Part shown: positions 28,571 to 39,400 of the stretch, one piece after another
How the letters are laid out: each line of letters starts with the position of its first letter
How positions within the stretch are numbered: position 1 is the first letter of the stretch
Source: Teredinibacter turnerae T7901
Lineage (GTDB): Bacteria > Pseudomonadota > Gammaproteobacteria > Pseudomonadales > Cellvibrionaceae
DNA length: 64,000 bases
Reading direction: 5' to 3'
NCBI RefSeq assembly: GCF_000023025.1
Contig: NC_012997.1
Span: forward strand, 3,779,125-3,843,124
Notes under the pieces: generated by a model
What the model was told of the DNA's origin: nothing
What the model saw: only the letters and a program-made list of their open reading frames with translations
Databases searched by the model: none
Program-made: the position numbers and the translations under genes

Positions 28571-29701
28571 ATGAGAGCCAATCGTCCCCACATACTCATC
28601 GTCGACGATCAGGAAATGTCACGCGTACTTTTGCAGGATATATTTGCCGAAAAGTACGACGTCACTTGTCTGGAGAGCGGCGAAGCCTGCATCGAGGCAG
28701 TCCAAACAAACAGCTACGACCTGGTACTTCTGGACGCGCACATGCCCGGCATCAGCGGCTACCACGTGTGTAAGCAATTACGCGAAAATCCCGCTACCGC
28801 GAACATCTCCATCGTTTTTGTCTCCGGTCTCGATACCGTAGAAGAGCGCCTGCGGGGATACGAAGCGGGTGCGGACGAATACGTAACCAAACCGCTCGAT
28901 GAAGATACGGTCGTTGCGCGAGTCGAATCGGTTTTAGCCGCTAGAATCGCGGTCAAAAACATCGAAAGTCAGCGCCAGGAAGCGATGCATACGGCATTTC
29001 AGGCGATGGCCAGCAGCGCAGAACTGGGCCTCACCATTCGCTTCCTGCAGGCCAGTTTTCAGTGCCAGAATGAGCAGGAACTGGCAAAACAATTACTTGA
29101 AGCCACCGAGCAGTACGGGGTGGCCTGCTGTATCCGCTTCGCCTTTGGTGGCCAGGAGCACCTCTACAACTGTGCGCCGGAATCCATAGAAGCGAAAGTG
29201 CTGGAAAAAATTACCACCAAGCATCGCATACTGGATTTTGGGGCGCGGACGATCATCACCGACAAACATGTGACCCTGCTAATCAAAAACATGCCCGTAG
29301 AAAACCCTGAGGACTACGGTCGTCTGAAAGACAATTTAACCGTGCTGGTCGACGGCGCAGAGGCGCGCTGTGTGGCATTCGAGATCAATGAGAAAATGGC
29401 GCAGGAACGCCAGGCAGGTATTCGCTCCCTGGCGGGCTTCGCGGATAAAAAGCTGGCAGAGATTCGCGAAATTATCCTCCGCCAGTCAGATCTCACCGAA
29501 GATGTAATCGATGGAATAAAAGAACAGATTGAACAGGCCGTCTACCGGCTAGGTCTGGATGAAGACGAGGAAAAAGCGCTCATTGCCTCGGTTGATCAGG
29601 CAATTTCAGGCGCCAGCCAAATCATCCAGCACAGTTGCGCACTCGAGGCGCGCTTTGAAGAATTCACTGGCGAACTGCACAAGCTGGCGCACTATGAATA
29701 A
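28571..29701 (+). CDS. Response regulator with unassigned C-terminal domain
   Basis: 376 residues. The N-terminal receiver domain (about 6-125) is complete: acidic pair D12/D13 (LIVDDQEM), phospho-acceptor D55 (LVLLDAHMPG), the switch region VFVSGLD and the lysine of VTKPLD. The rest (about 130-376) lacks a DNA-binding, GGDEF, EAL or HD motif. It holds a helical linker, a possible GAF-like fold (YGVACCIRFAFGGQEHLYNC to HVTLLIKNMP), and a long C-terminal helical part (MAQERQAGIRSLAGFADKKL to EEFTGELHKL). Output is unknown; a protein-interaction role is plausible. No histidine kinase is adjacent. Confidence 0.85.
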   Translation: MRANRPHILIVDDQEMSRVLLQDIFAEKYDVTCLESGEACIEAVQTNSYDLVLLDAHMPGISGYHVCKQLRENPATANISIVFVSGLDTVEERLRGYEAGADEYVTKPLDEDTVVARVESVLAARIAVKNIESQRQEAMHTAFQAMASSAELGLTIRFLQASFQCQNEQELAKQLLEATEQYGVACCIRFAFGGQEHLYNCAPESIEAKVLEKITTKHRILDFGARTIITDKHVTLLIKNMPVENPEDYGRLKDNLTVLVDGAEARCVAFEINEKMAQERQAGIRSLAGFADKKLAEIREIILRQSDLTEDVIDGIKEQIEQAVYRLGLDEDEEKALIASVDQAISGASQIIQHSCALEARFEEFTGELHKLAHYE

Positions 29702-29731
29702 ACAAGCGCCTTCCTCCTACGACTACCGGCA

Positions 29732-30148
29732 TCAGGGCAGCTTGCAGAAAAACTCTTCAAATCCCCATGGACCTACCGGCACGGTGTAGCAACCGTCTTT
29801 AAAAGTCAGCTCCCGCTCAACAAACTCTTTGCGATATTCGTGGTAGTAACGCATCCGAATAGTATCGCCCGACACCAGCTGAATCTGCGCCGGAATAAAC
29901 ACCGGGCTCGCCGGCACATCGTTCGCAAAATAGGTCGTGAACGAGTCGGAGCGAATATCGTTAACCAGGCGGCCGAAAAAATCCTTCTCGTAGGCTTTAC
30001 GCTCTTTTTCGGGAATCCCCGGGATGGCGCGCATACTTGCAAGAGTCTTGGCTTCATCCGACTGAAAACGACCAATATAAAATAATTGTTGCTGAGCAAA
30101 GGCCAGATGTGGCAATGCAAGCAAAAGGACTAGCAGATATTTTTGCAT
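29732..30148 (-). CDS. Small secreted hypothetical protein
   Basis: 138 residues with a signal peptide (MQKYLLVLLLALPHLAFA, cut before QQQLFY). The mature part is polar, with IQLVSGDTIRMRYYHEYRKEF and two cysteines near the C-terminus (GCYTVPVG and FFCKLP) that may pair. No family is recognised. It is convergent with the response regulator. Confidence 0.6.
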   Translation of the reverse strand: MQKYLLVLLLALPHLAFAQQQLFYIGRFQSDEAKTLASMRAIPGIPEKERKAYEKDFFGRLVNDIRSDSFTTYFANDVPASPVFIPAQIQLVSGDTIRMRYYHEYRKEFVERELTFKDGCYTVPVGPWGFEEFFCKLP

Positions 30149-30416
30149 GGTGAGATCCCGTCTTTCGCACCTTTCGCGCTGGGGCGTATAAAGGCCAGCA
30201 AACGCGGGTGCTTAATTATTATGTGTGTAAACCAGGGCCGTAGAGTATGCGCTTCTGGGCTGAGGATCAACTGCGCCCGGCCGCCAATCGGTCTGAATTC
30301 TGACTACAGTAGATCGCGTGCTCAAATTACGCCGCGACCGCTGAAAATGGACAAACACCGGCAGATCAAGTTCCTTTTCCATCGAGAACTACTGAAAACT
30401 GCCAGGCTCCGAATGC
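30149..30416. other. Intergenic region
   Basis: About 270 bases between two minus-strand genes. Nothing beyond a likely promoter for the small secreted protein can be supported; the terminator of the giant gene follows at 30417. Confidence 0.3.
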
Positions 30417-30442
30417 AAAAACGGGCAGCCTGAGCTGCCCGT
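30417..30442 (-). terminator. Rho-independent terminator of the giant surface-protein gene
   Basis: On the minus strand a perfect 9-bp stem (ACGGGCAGC / GCTGCCCGT, four-base loop) runs into TTTTTGC, about 28 bases after the stop. Confidence 0.85.
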
Positions 30443-30469
30443 TCGAAATGTAATAATGCGCCGCTCAAC

Positions 30470-33400
30470 CTATTTGAACGTGATCTCGACACGGCGATTT
30501 TGCGCCCGACCTTGAGCCGAGTTATTGTCGGCAACGGGTTTCACTTCGCCGTAACCTCGAGTGTCCCACTTTTCTGCATTCAGTTGCAGACGCTCGCTGA
30601 GGTAGTTCGCAACGGCATTCGCGCGTTTTTCGGAAAGCCCCTGGTTAAAGGCTTCGCTGCCGACCCAGTCCGCATGACCCGCAATTTTTACGCGGAAATC
30701 ATAGTTCGCGGCCGCTACACCTTGTGCCAAGGCATCCAATTGAGCCTGGGTTTCTGCGCTCAAAACGGCGGAGTTAAACGCAAAATGTACAGTAACCGGC
30801 GAAATTTCAGGGCAACCAAAGTGATTCACCGCAACACCTTCCGGTGTTTGTGGGCACTGGTCGTCGGCGTCAATAACACCGTCGTTGTCGGCATCTGCAG
30901 GTGCCGCCGCCACAGGCTCTGCTTTGGCTGGCTTGGGACTGGCCTTGCCAAGATAGCGCGCCACACTCAAAGTCGCCGCCTGGGCATCCTTGTCATATGA
31001 ATCCAGCGATACCCGTGCAAACCATTTTTCGCTGATTAACCATTCGCCACCCACACCCAGAGTGAACTGGGTGCTGTTATTCTGGTGAGAAATATTGGTC
31101 GAGGTTGTATCCAGGGTCTGCAGGCCGACTTTCACGAAAGCGTTCAAACGTGCGCCGTAGTTGCGCAACCAGTAGCCAGCGGAAAGCCCGGTAATGCTGT
31201 AGTCGATTTCCGGCTCCAGTGTAATGCTAGGGTTTACGCTGGATAGGGTTGCCGTTCCCAGATCGTAGTGACTCAGCTCAGCAAACAGGTGATCGCTCAA
31301 GCGCAATCCGGCGAACACACCGACTGCATTGCTGGAACTGTCATTGACCTGCCAGCTGGTAGCGTCAGTAGGTTCTGGCTCAAGCTTACTGACACCTGCG
31401 CCCAAACCCAGGTACCAGCATCCCGCCTGCCGATAGGCGCTGCTGTAGTCGCACTCTGCGGCGCGACCGGCAACGGACGCCAGTAACAGAGCTACCACCA
31501 GCAGCGGACGGGAGGCGCGGCGCTTAACCAGCACCAGCGCACCCATCATCATCAACAACCAGAGACCGAACGAGCCACCACCGTTAACACCGGTTTCAAC
31601 ACCGTTGTCCACTTGCAGACGATCGACAATGCCGTCGTTGTTGAAGTCGCCGTTTTCATCACCGTCCAGTACACCGTCGTTATCGCTGTCGGTGTCACGG
31701 TAATCTGGAAGACCGTCGTTGTCGAAGTCGGTAGTCACCACCAACGCATCGTCAACGCCATCGTTGTTGGCATCTACACCACCGGTATTATCTACGTCGA
31801 CTGCGTCGTCAATACCGTCGCTGTCGCTATCCATACCGGTCAAGGGTACCAGCAGCTGTTCTTCACTATCGGGGATACCGTCGTTGTCGCTGTCCAGATC
31901 GCGGTAATCCGGCAGGCCATCGCCATCAGTATCTACCTCTTGGAAGCGGTCATCGACACCGTCGCCGTCCGCGTCTACACCACCGGTCACATCAACGTCA
32001 TAGGCATCGTCGATACCGTCGAAGTCAGTGTCTACACCGGTAGGTGCCGGGCGATCGGTTTCCAGGCTGTCTGGCAGACCGTCGTTGTCACTATCGAGAT
32101 CCAGTGCATCAGCGAGACCGTCGTTATCCAGGTCACCCATGCCCTCTACCGCGTCGGAGATACCATCGCCATCCTGGTCGCGATCCAAACCAGCAGGTAC
32201 GGAATCGTGATCTTTGTCAGAACCCGAGCCAAACGCGTTCGGCTGTTGATCCAGCAGATCGTGGATACCGTCCTGATCGGAGTCGACCATGTTATCAATG
32301 CGGCCGTCGCCATCTTCATCTAGTACGTGAGCAGCGTTGCCTTCGATGTCGTTAATGCCATCGTTGTTGCTGTCCAGGTCCAGATAGTCCGGAATGCCAT
32401 CGTTGTCAGAGTCCAGCGCAGGTCCAGTGACCAGGCTTTCGTCATCCACCATGCCGTTCTCGTCCAGATCCGGGTAGCCCGCTTCGTCGACATCGAAGAA
32501 GCCGTCGTTGTCGGAATCCAGATCGCGTAGATCAGGGATACCGTCGCCATCGGAATCTCGCAAGGCAGCGTCATCGTCGACACCGTCGCCGTTGAGGTCT
32601 GCACCGCCAGTGAAGTCCGCATCATACTGATCGTCAATGCCATCACCATCGGTGTCGTTGCCGGTGTTACCCGCTTCAACACTGTCTGGAATGCCGTCGT
32701 TGTCACTGTCGGAATCCAGGTAATCCGGAATACCGTCGTGGTCCGCATCCGCCTGCGGCACGGTGGTGTCATCGATACCATCGTTGTCCGCATCCGGGCC
32801 GCCCGTTTGGCCAGCGTCGAAGCGATCATCAATGCCGTTGCCGTCGGTGTCGATACCGCCGGTTTGGTCCACGTCGAAACGGTCGTCGATCAGATCGTTA
32901 TCGGAATCCACTGGTTCACGCACCGCTTCCAGCGCATCGGGAATACCGTCGCCGTCAGAGTCCGGGTCCAGCATATCGGGGATGCCGTCTTCGTCGGTAT
33001 CGCGCAGCACATAGCCGTCGTCGATGCCATCGTTATCCAGGTCCACGCCACCGGTCTCATCGACGTCAAACGAGTCGTCGATACCATCGTTGTCGCTGTC
33101 CTTGCCGGAAATCCCTTCTTCCTGGTTGTCCAGAATACCGTCGTTGTCGGAATCGATGTCCGCGTAGTTCGGAATACCGTCGCCATCGTCGTCGCCAGCA
33201 CCTTCGATAATATCGGGAATGCCGTCACCGTCTTCATCGATGCTGGTATCCAGGTAGTCCGGGGTACCGTCGCCATCGCTGTCGCCAGTGCTTTCGTCTT
33301 TATCGTCGATGCCGTCGTTGTCGGAATCCGTGTCCAGGTAATCGCTCACACCGTCGTTGTCGCTGTCGCGAGCACCTTCCTCGCTATCGCTGATGCCGTC

Positions 33401-36400
33401 GTTATCGCTGTCGGTATCAATAAAGTCAGGGATGTTGTCGCCATCGCTATCGGCCTGGCTCTCGTCCGCATCGGGAATACCGTCGCCATCCGAGTCTTCG
33501 TCGCGATAGTTCGGGGTGCCGTCGTTATCCGAATCAGCGGAACCTTCGTCCTTATCGCTGATACCGTCGTTGTCGGAATCGCTGTCCAGATAGTCCGGCA
33601 GACCGTCGTTATCCGAATCGGCTGAACCTTCGTCCTTATCGCTGATACCGTCGTTGTCGGAATCGCTGTCCAGGTAGTCCGGTGTACCGTCGTTATCGGA
33701 ATCGGCTGAACCTTCGTCCTTATCGCTCATGCCGTCGTTGTCGCTGTCGTCATCCCGATAGTTCGGAATACCGTCGTTATCGATATCGTCAGCACCTTCG
33801 TCTTTATCGCTGATGCCGTCGTTGTCGCTGTCGGTATCCAGATAGTCCGGGGTGCCGTCGTTATCGGAGTCGGTAGCACCTTCGTCCTTATCGCTGATAC
33901 CGTCGTTGTCGCTGTCGGTATCCAGGTAATCCGGGGTGCCGTCTCCGTCAGAATCCGCGGTGCCTTCGTCGGCGTCTTTCATGCCATCGTTATCGGCGTC
34001 GTCGTCCAGATAGTTCGGGATACCGTCGTTATCGATGTCGTCAGCGCCTTCGTCCTTATCGCTGATGCCGTCGTTGTCGGAATCGCTATCCAGGTAGTCT
34101 GGCGTGCCATCTTTGTCGCTGTCTTCCGCACCTTCAATCAGGTCGCTGATCCCATCGTTATCGCTGTCGGTATCCAGGTAGTCCGGGGTGCCGTCTTCGT
34201 CAGAGTCCACGGTGCCTTCCAGCGCGTCCGGCAGATTATCGCCGTCGGAGTCCAGATCCTGATGGTTGGGTATACCGTCTTGATCCTGATCTTCCGCACC
34301 TTCTACGCTATCGGGAATACCGTCGTTATCCGAATCGGTATCGCGCGAGTCGATAATGCCGTCATCGTCGCTATCGCCAGAACCATCTTCCGCGTTGGGA
34401 ATACCGTCGCCGTCAACGTCTGAATCCAGATCATCGATGATTTTGTCACCGTCCAGATCCGCTTCTACATTAAAGCTTGCTGTGGTCAGGTCGGACTGAA
34501 GTTCACCGTCCGATACACGGAAGGTAAACTGGTCGGCGCCCACGTAATCCAGGTTCGGGGTGTAGACAAACTTAGGCCCGGTGCCAGTGAGGGTGCCGTG
34601 TTCAGGCTGATCCACCACAATAAAGGTCAGCGGGTCGTTTTCCCCGTCCTGCGCAGTGATAGTCACTTCATAGGGCTGGTCTTCAACGATGTTTGCGCTG
34701 ATACCACTCGCCACAGGTGCGGTGTTGTCATTGTCGATCTGGATAGCGAACGGCGCCAGCGCATCACTGCCACCTTTGCCATCGTCAACGCTGATCACAA
34801 TACCGCTGTAGGTGCCTTCATCACCGTCTTGCGGTGTACCAGACAGCATACCGGTGGCGGTGTTAAAGCTCGCCCAGGCGGGCTTGTTGGTCACACTGAA
34901 GGTGTGTACATCGTCGGTATCCGGGTCCACAACGCTGGGGGTAAAGCTGTAGGCCAGCTTTTCTGTGCCCTTGGGCGCCGCGGTGCCGGAAATGGTCGGA
35001 GCGCGGTTCAAGTTGTTTACATCAACACTAAATGGCCCGAAAACAGCACTGCCGCCGCGACCATCGGATACGGTAACGGTAATACCCGCATACTGACCCG
35101 CGTCCAGATAGCCAGGCGTACCACTGAGCACACCGGTATTGGAATTGAACTGCGCCCAGGAAGGTTTGTTGCTAACTGCAAAAGTCAGCGGGTCGCTATC
35201 CGGGTCACTCGCCGTTGGCGTGAAGTAGAAGGAGCCCCCTTCGTCAGTCGACCCAGGTGCAGTGCCCGCAATGGTCGGCGCACGGTTGGTGTCGGTTACG
35301 GTGATGGCGAACGGGCCCAGGGTATCCCTGCCGCCCAATTCGTCTTCTACAATAATCGCCACATTGGCGTAAGTACCCGCGTCTTCATAGCCAGGTGTAC
35401 CCGTGACCGTCCCTGTCGTCGGATCAACCGACAACCAGGAAGGCAGGTATTCACCGCGATAGCTCAGTCTTGCACCAGTATCCGGGTCGGTTGCTGATAC
35501 CGTGAAGCTGTACGGCTGCCCTTCTGCAATGGTGGGTAGCGGGGTACCGCTAATGGTAGGCAGGCGGTTGGTATTCTGCACCTGGATACCGAATGGCCCC
35601 ACGGCGGCACGTCCGCCTTTACCATCGAGCGCCTCAATCACGATGCCATCGTAGCGACCGGCATCGTCGTAACCGGGCGTGCCCGTCAATACACCGGTAG
35701 CAGTATTGAAACTCGCCCAGGAGGGTTTGTTAACGATGCTATAGGTCAGGATATCGCTATCTGCATCGGTCGCCGTGGCGGCATAGGTATAGGTTTCCGC
35801 TTCAGCGATTGGCTGGCCGGGTGGGAGTGCACTGATCACTGGCTCGCGGTTGAGATCGGCAACAGTGATGCTAAACGCAGGCAAACTGCTGGTACCGCCC
35901 ACAGTATCCGTTACTGAAATAACGATGCCATTGTAGCTACCCGCGTCCTCATAACCTGGTGTACCAGACAACTCACCCGTCGTAGGATTAAAGCTGGCCC
36001 AAGCAGGTTTGTTGGTAATGCTGAACCCACTGACACTATCGCTGGAATCCAACTCGGTCGCGCTCGGTACAAAGCTGTAGTTGCTGGCTTCGGTTACGCT
36101 GGTGGCAGGCACACCGGTAATAGTCGGTGCGCGGTTAGTATTGGTAACCGTAATGGTGAACGCAGGGAGACTATTGCCTTCGCCAAGGTTGTCCACCACT
36201 GAGATAACAATGCCGCTGTAAGTCCCGGCATCTTCAAAGCCTGGCTTACCGGTCAGCGCACCGGTGGTGGTGTTAAAGCTCGCCCAGCTCGGCTTGTTAG
36301 TAATACTCAAGGTAAGGGTATTGTCGGTATCCGGATCGTTAACCACTGGCGCAAAGCTGTAGCTCGCATCCTCCGCAACACTGACAGCCGGTGTTCCGCT

Positions 36401-39400
36401 CAAGGTCGGCGCCCGGTTAACTTCAGCAACAACGATACTAAATGCAGGCAGGGTATCCACGCCGCTGCGCAAATCATTCACACCAACAATAATGTTGCTG
36501 TAGGTACCTGAGTCGGTGAAGCCCGGGGCGCCACTCACGGTACCGGTAGTATCGTCGAAGCTCGCCCACGGTGGCAGGTTGAGTACGCTAAAAGCCAGGC
36601 GGTCCCCGTCCGGATCGAAACCGGTCGGGACAAAACTGTACGCGACGCCTTCAGACCCGGTAGTTGCTGGAGTACCAGAAATTGTTGGGGCCCGATTGGT
36701 ATCGGTAACGAAAATCTGAAATGCGTCGCTCTGAGTAACGCCACCGTTAGCATCATCAACGGTGATTTGAATGCCGTTATAGGCGCCTGCATCGTCAAAA
36801 CCAGGGGTGCCACTTATTTCACCCGTAGCGGTATTAAAACTGGCCCAGGCCGGCTTGTTAGTGATGGAGTAAGTCAGGACATCGCCACTGTTGCCATCGG
36901 CCACCGTTGGAGTGTAACTGAACGGCGTATTTTCAGCGGTACTCTTGCCCTCAACAATAATTACCGGCGCGTAATTGCGCTCAACAACGTCTATATCGAG
37001 AGTGATATGAGAATTTAAGTTGCCATCTGACGCGATGATGAATATGTAGGTGTAAGAGCCAACGTCAGAGTCCGACGGTGATCCAGACAGCGCGCCAGTA
37101 GACGTATCGAAAGACATCCAGCTTGGTTTATTCGCAATACTCCAGGAAATAGCATCACTTTCCGGGTCGGTCGCAGTCGGCGTAAAGCTGTAGCTTGCTG
37201 GCACGCGAACACTTGCTGCCGGGGTACCGGTAATCACCGGTGCTTCGTTAACATCTCGCACGTCCACCGTAATTTTCTGAACGTGGCCGCTAGACGCAGA
37301 ACCAATCACCTGAACCGCGAGCTTGTACTGGTTTGGTATCCCCGACATCACCGGGTTTTCGTAATCAGGCGCAACCTTGAATGACAAGGCACCCGAATTC
37401 GGATTAACGTTAAACAGGTCGCCCTGGTTGTAGTCAGGGTATGGAATCAAAGAATAGGTTACCGTGCCCGACTCGCCGTGAACAGGCACAAGCCCTACCG
37501 AAGTGGTGTTTTCATCCAGGGTGTATGCGGAGTTGTCATTGCTGGTAAAGCTGATCTCAGAATCGTAGGGGCCAGCGGGTGTTGTGCCATCGGTAGCACT
37601 CAGGTTAACTTCCGGGGGCGCATAAGGCCCGGTGCGGTGATCGTAATAAATCTTGCCATCATTCACTTCCTGCTGAGTGAAGCTGGTGATCGCCACTGTA
37701 GGCGCACCAAGGCGCCAGAATATACCGTTGGGCGTAGAATTTATAACAATCGTTACATTACTTGGATCGGTGTCTGCGTCCGCAAACTGCAAGTCGTTTG
37801 AGGTAATAACGTTATCGGCCACATTGCGCAGGTGCAGGTGGTTGTTCACCACAACCGGGCCACTTGTTGCGGGCTTCTCCGGATGCTCTTGCACATCCAC
37901 ATACAGCGAGTAGTTGCGCGCTAAACCGTCACCGTCCTGCACGTAGAGCGAGAGGTTGCGACGACCGCTGGCACGTAAAACAAAAGTGTCGTTATAAGTA
38001 AGTTTACGCACCAGTGCTTGCACAGTCGCTGTTGAAACAGTGCCGAACTGAATGCGCAATGCATTACCCACACCGTCCTCGTAGGTGTCGATATCAGCGA
38101 TTTTGCTGCCTTCATAATAAATTTCGTAGCCGTCGCGACGGAACTGACCCGGGCCATCCCCCTCAGACGTGAAACCCAACACTTCATATTCACCATCAGC
38201 AAAGGAGACGTTAAAACGCAACAAGCCGTTATTGAGGTGAGTGACCGGGTTACCGCCATTGTCTCTATCGGTGAGAATCGCATCGCTATCGACATCCACC
38301 AATTGCGCATCTGTACTCGCATAAGTGATTGTATCCGACTCCACATTTTGCAGGCGTGGCGCCAGAGGATCGGGCACGATGAAGTTCAGAATCAGATAGC
38401 TCTTTGAGCGGGCGTCTGAGGTGTCATAGATTTCGAACGTAATGGGGTAGGTGCCAGGATCTAGACCGGTGCCAATCGCGCCCGGGGCAAAGGTGAAATC
38501 CCCGTCGACCGTGGACGATTCGGTCAGCGTACCTTGCAGGGTACCCAGGCTGCTAACATCAACCGCAGTCCCGGTAATCTGGAAATTATAAGAGTCGCCC
38601 TTTTCAACAATAACGTTACGACTTTCTGGAATATTGTTGCTCACCTCAAACGGCACGGCCGCTTTGGGTTGCAGATCCAGAATAAAGTCGACGTGGCTCT
38701 TGGAGATAACCGTGCCGTCGGCCCGCACGTCTTCAACTACAATGCCGGCGCTGTACAGACCCGGTGTTAAGGTCCCTGAATCGTTCCAGGTAACAACACC
38801 GGTATTAGTGTTGATTGTAAAACCGGTAGGGTTTACGTAACCCCCGGCAAGACCACCGAGCTCGTCTTCTGTCGCAAGACGAAAGCGCATTTTATCGGCA
38901 TTGGGGTCGGTTGAGGTCACCGGGAAGGTGTAACTCTGCAACGTGCTCACACCATCCGACTGCAGTTGCGGCACTTCGTAAATAATCGGCAGATCGATCT
39001 TGGGCGCAAGGTTGCCATTGCTGGTATTCACCAACGTCTGGATATTCCAATTACCATCCGCATTGTTCCGCAAATCACTAATGCGGGCGCCACCATTCCA
39101 GCGAATCAGAAAGGCTTGCCCTTGCGGTATATCGTTAGCCGTAAACGTGCGTGTGCTTAACGCATAATCGGCTGTTGTGGGGGTAGTATCGCCAGGAGCA
39201 TTGTATTCCCCGTTAACATACACCACTTCATCAGACGTCTGAACAAACGTTAAAGGCTGATCGGTACCACTCACGATAAGGCTGCTATTGCTAGGCGGCG
39301 ACATAGAATTCCAACGCCAGGCGGATTTTACCGTCAACTCGAGGTCGTCCAACTGGGTATCGCCATCGGCATCCACCAGGCGCCAGCTCATGGAACCACC

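Noticed and set aside
31613-33625. Long plus-strand open frames (236 and 295 residues) rich in Val and Ile
   Set aside because: They are antisense to the Asp-rich TSP3 repeats: GAC/GAT codons read backwards give GTC/ATC. The sense frame is far longer and has domain structure.
31610-34465. Possible CRISPR array or satellite DNA
   Set aside because: The periodic sequence codes for TSP3 repeats in an unbroken frame; there are no constant repeats separated by unique spacers.
34598-35497. 299-residue plus-strand open frame
   Set aside because: Antisense to the He_PIG repeats, with no ribosome-binding site or recognised domain.
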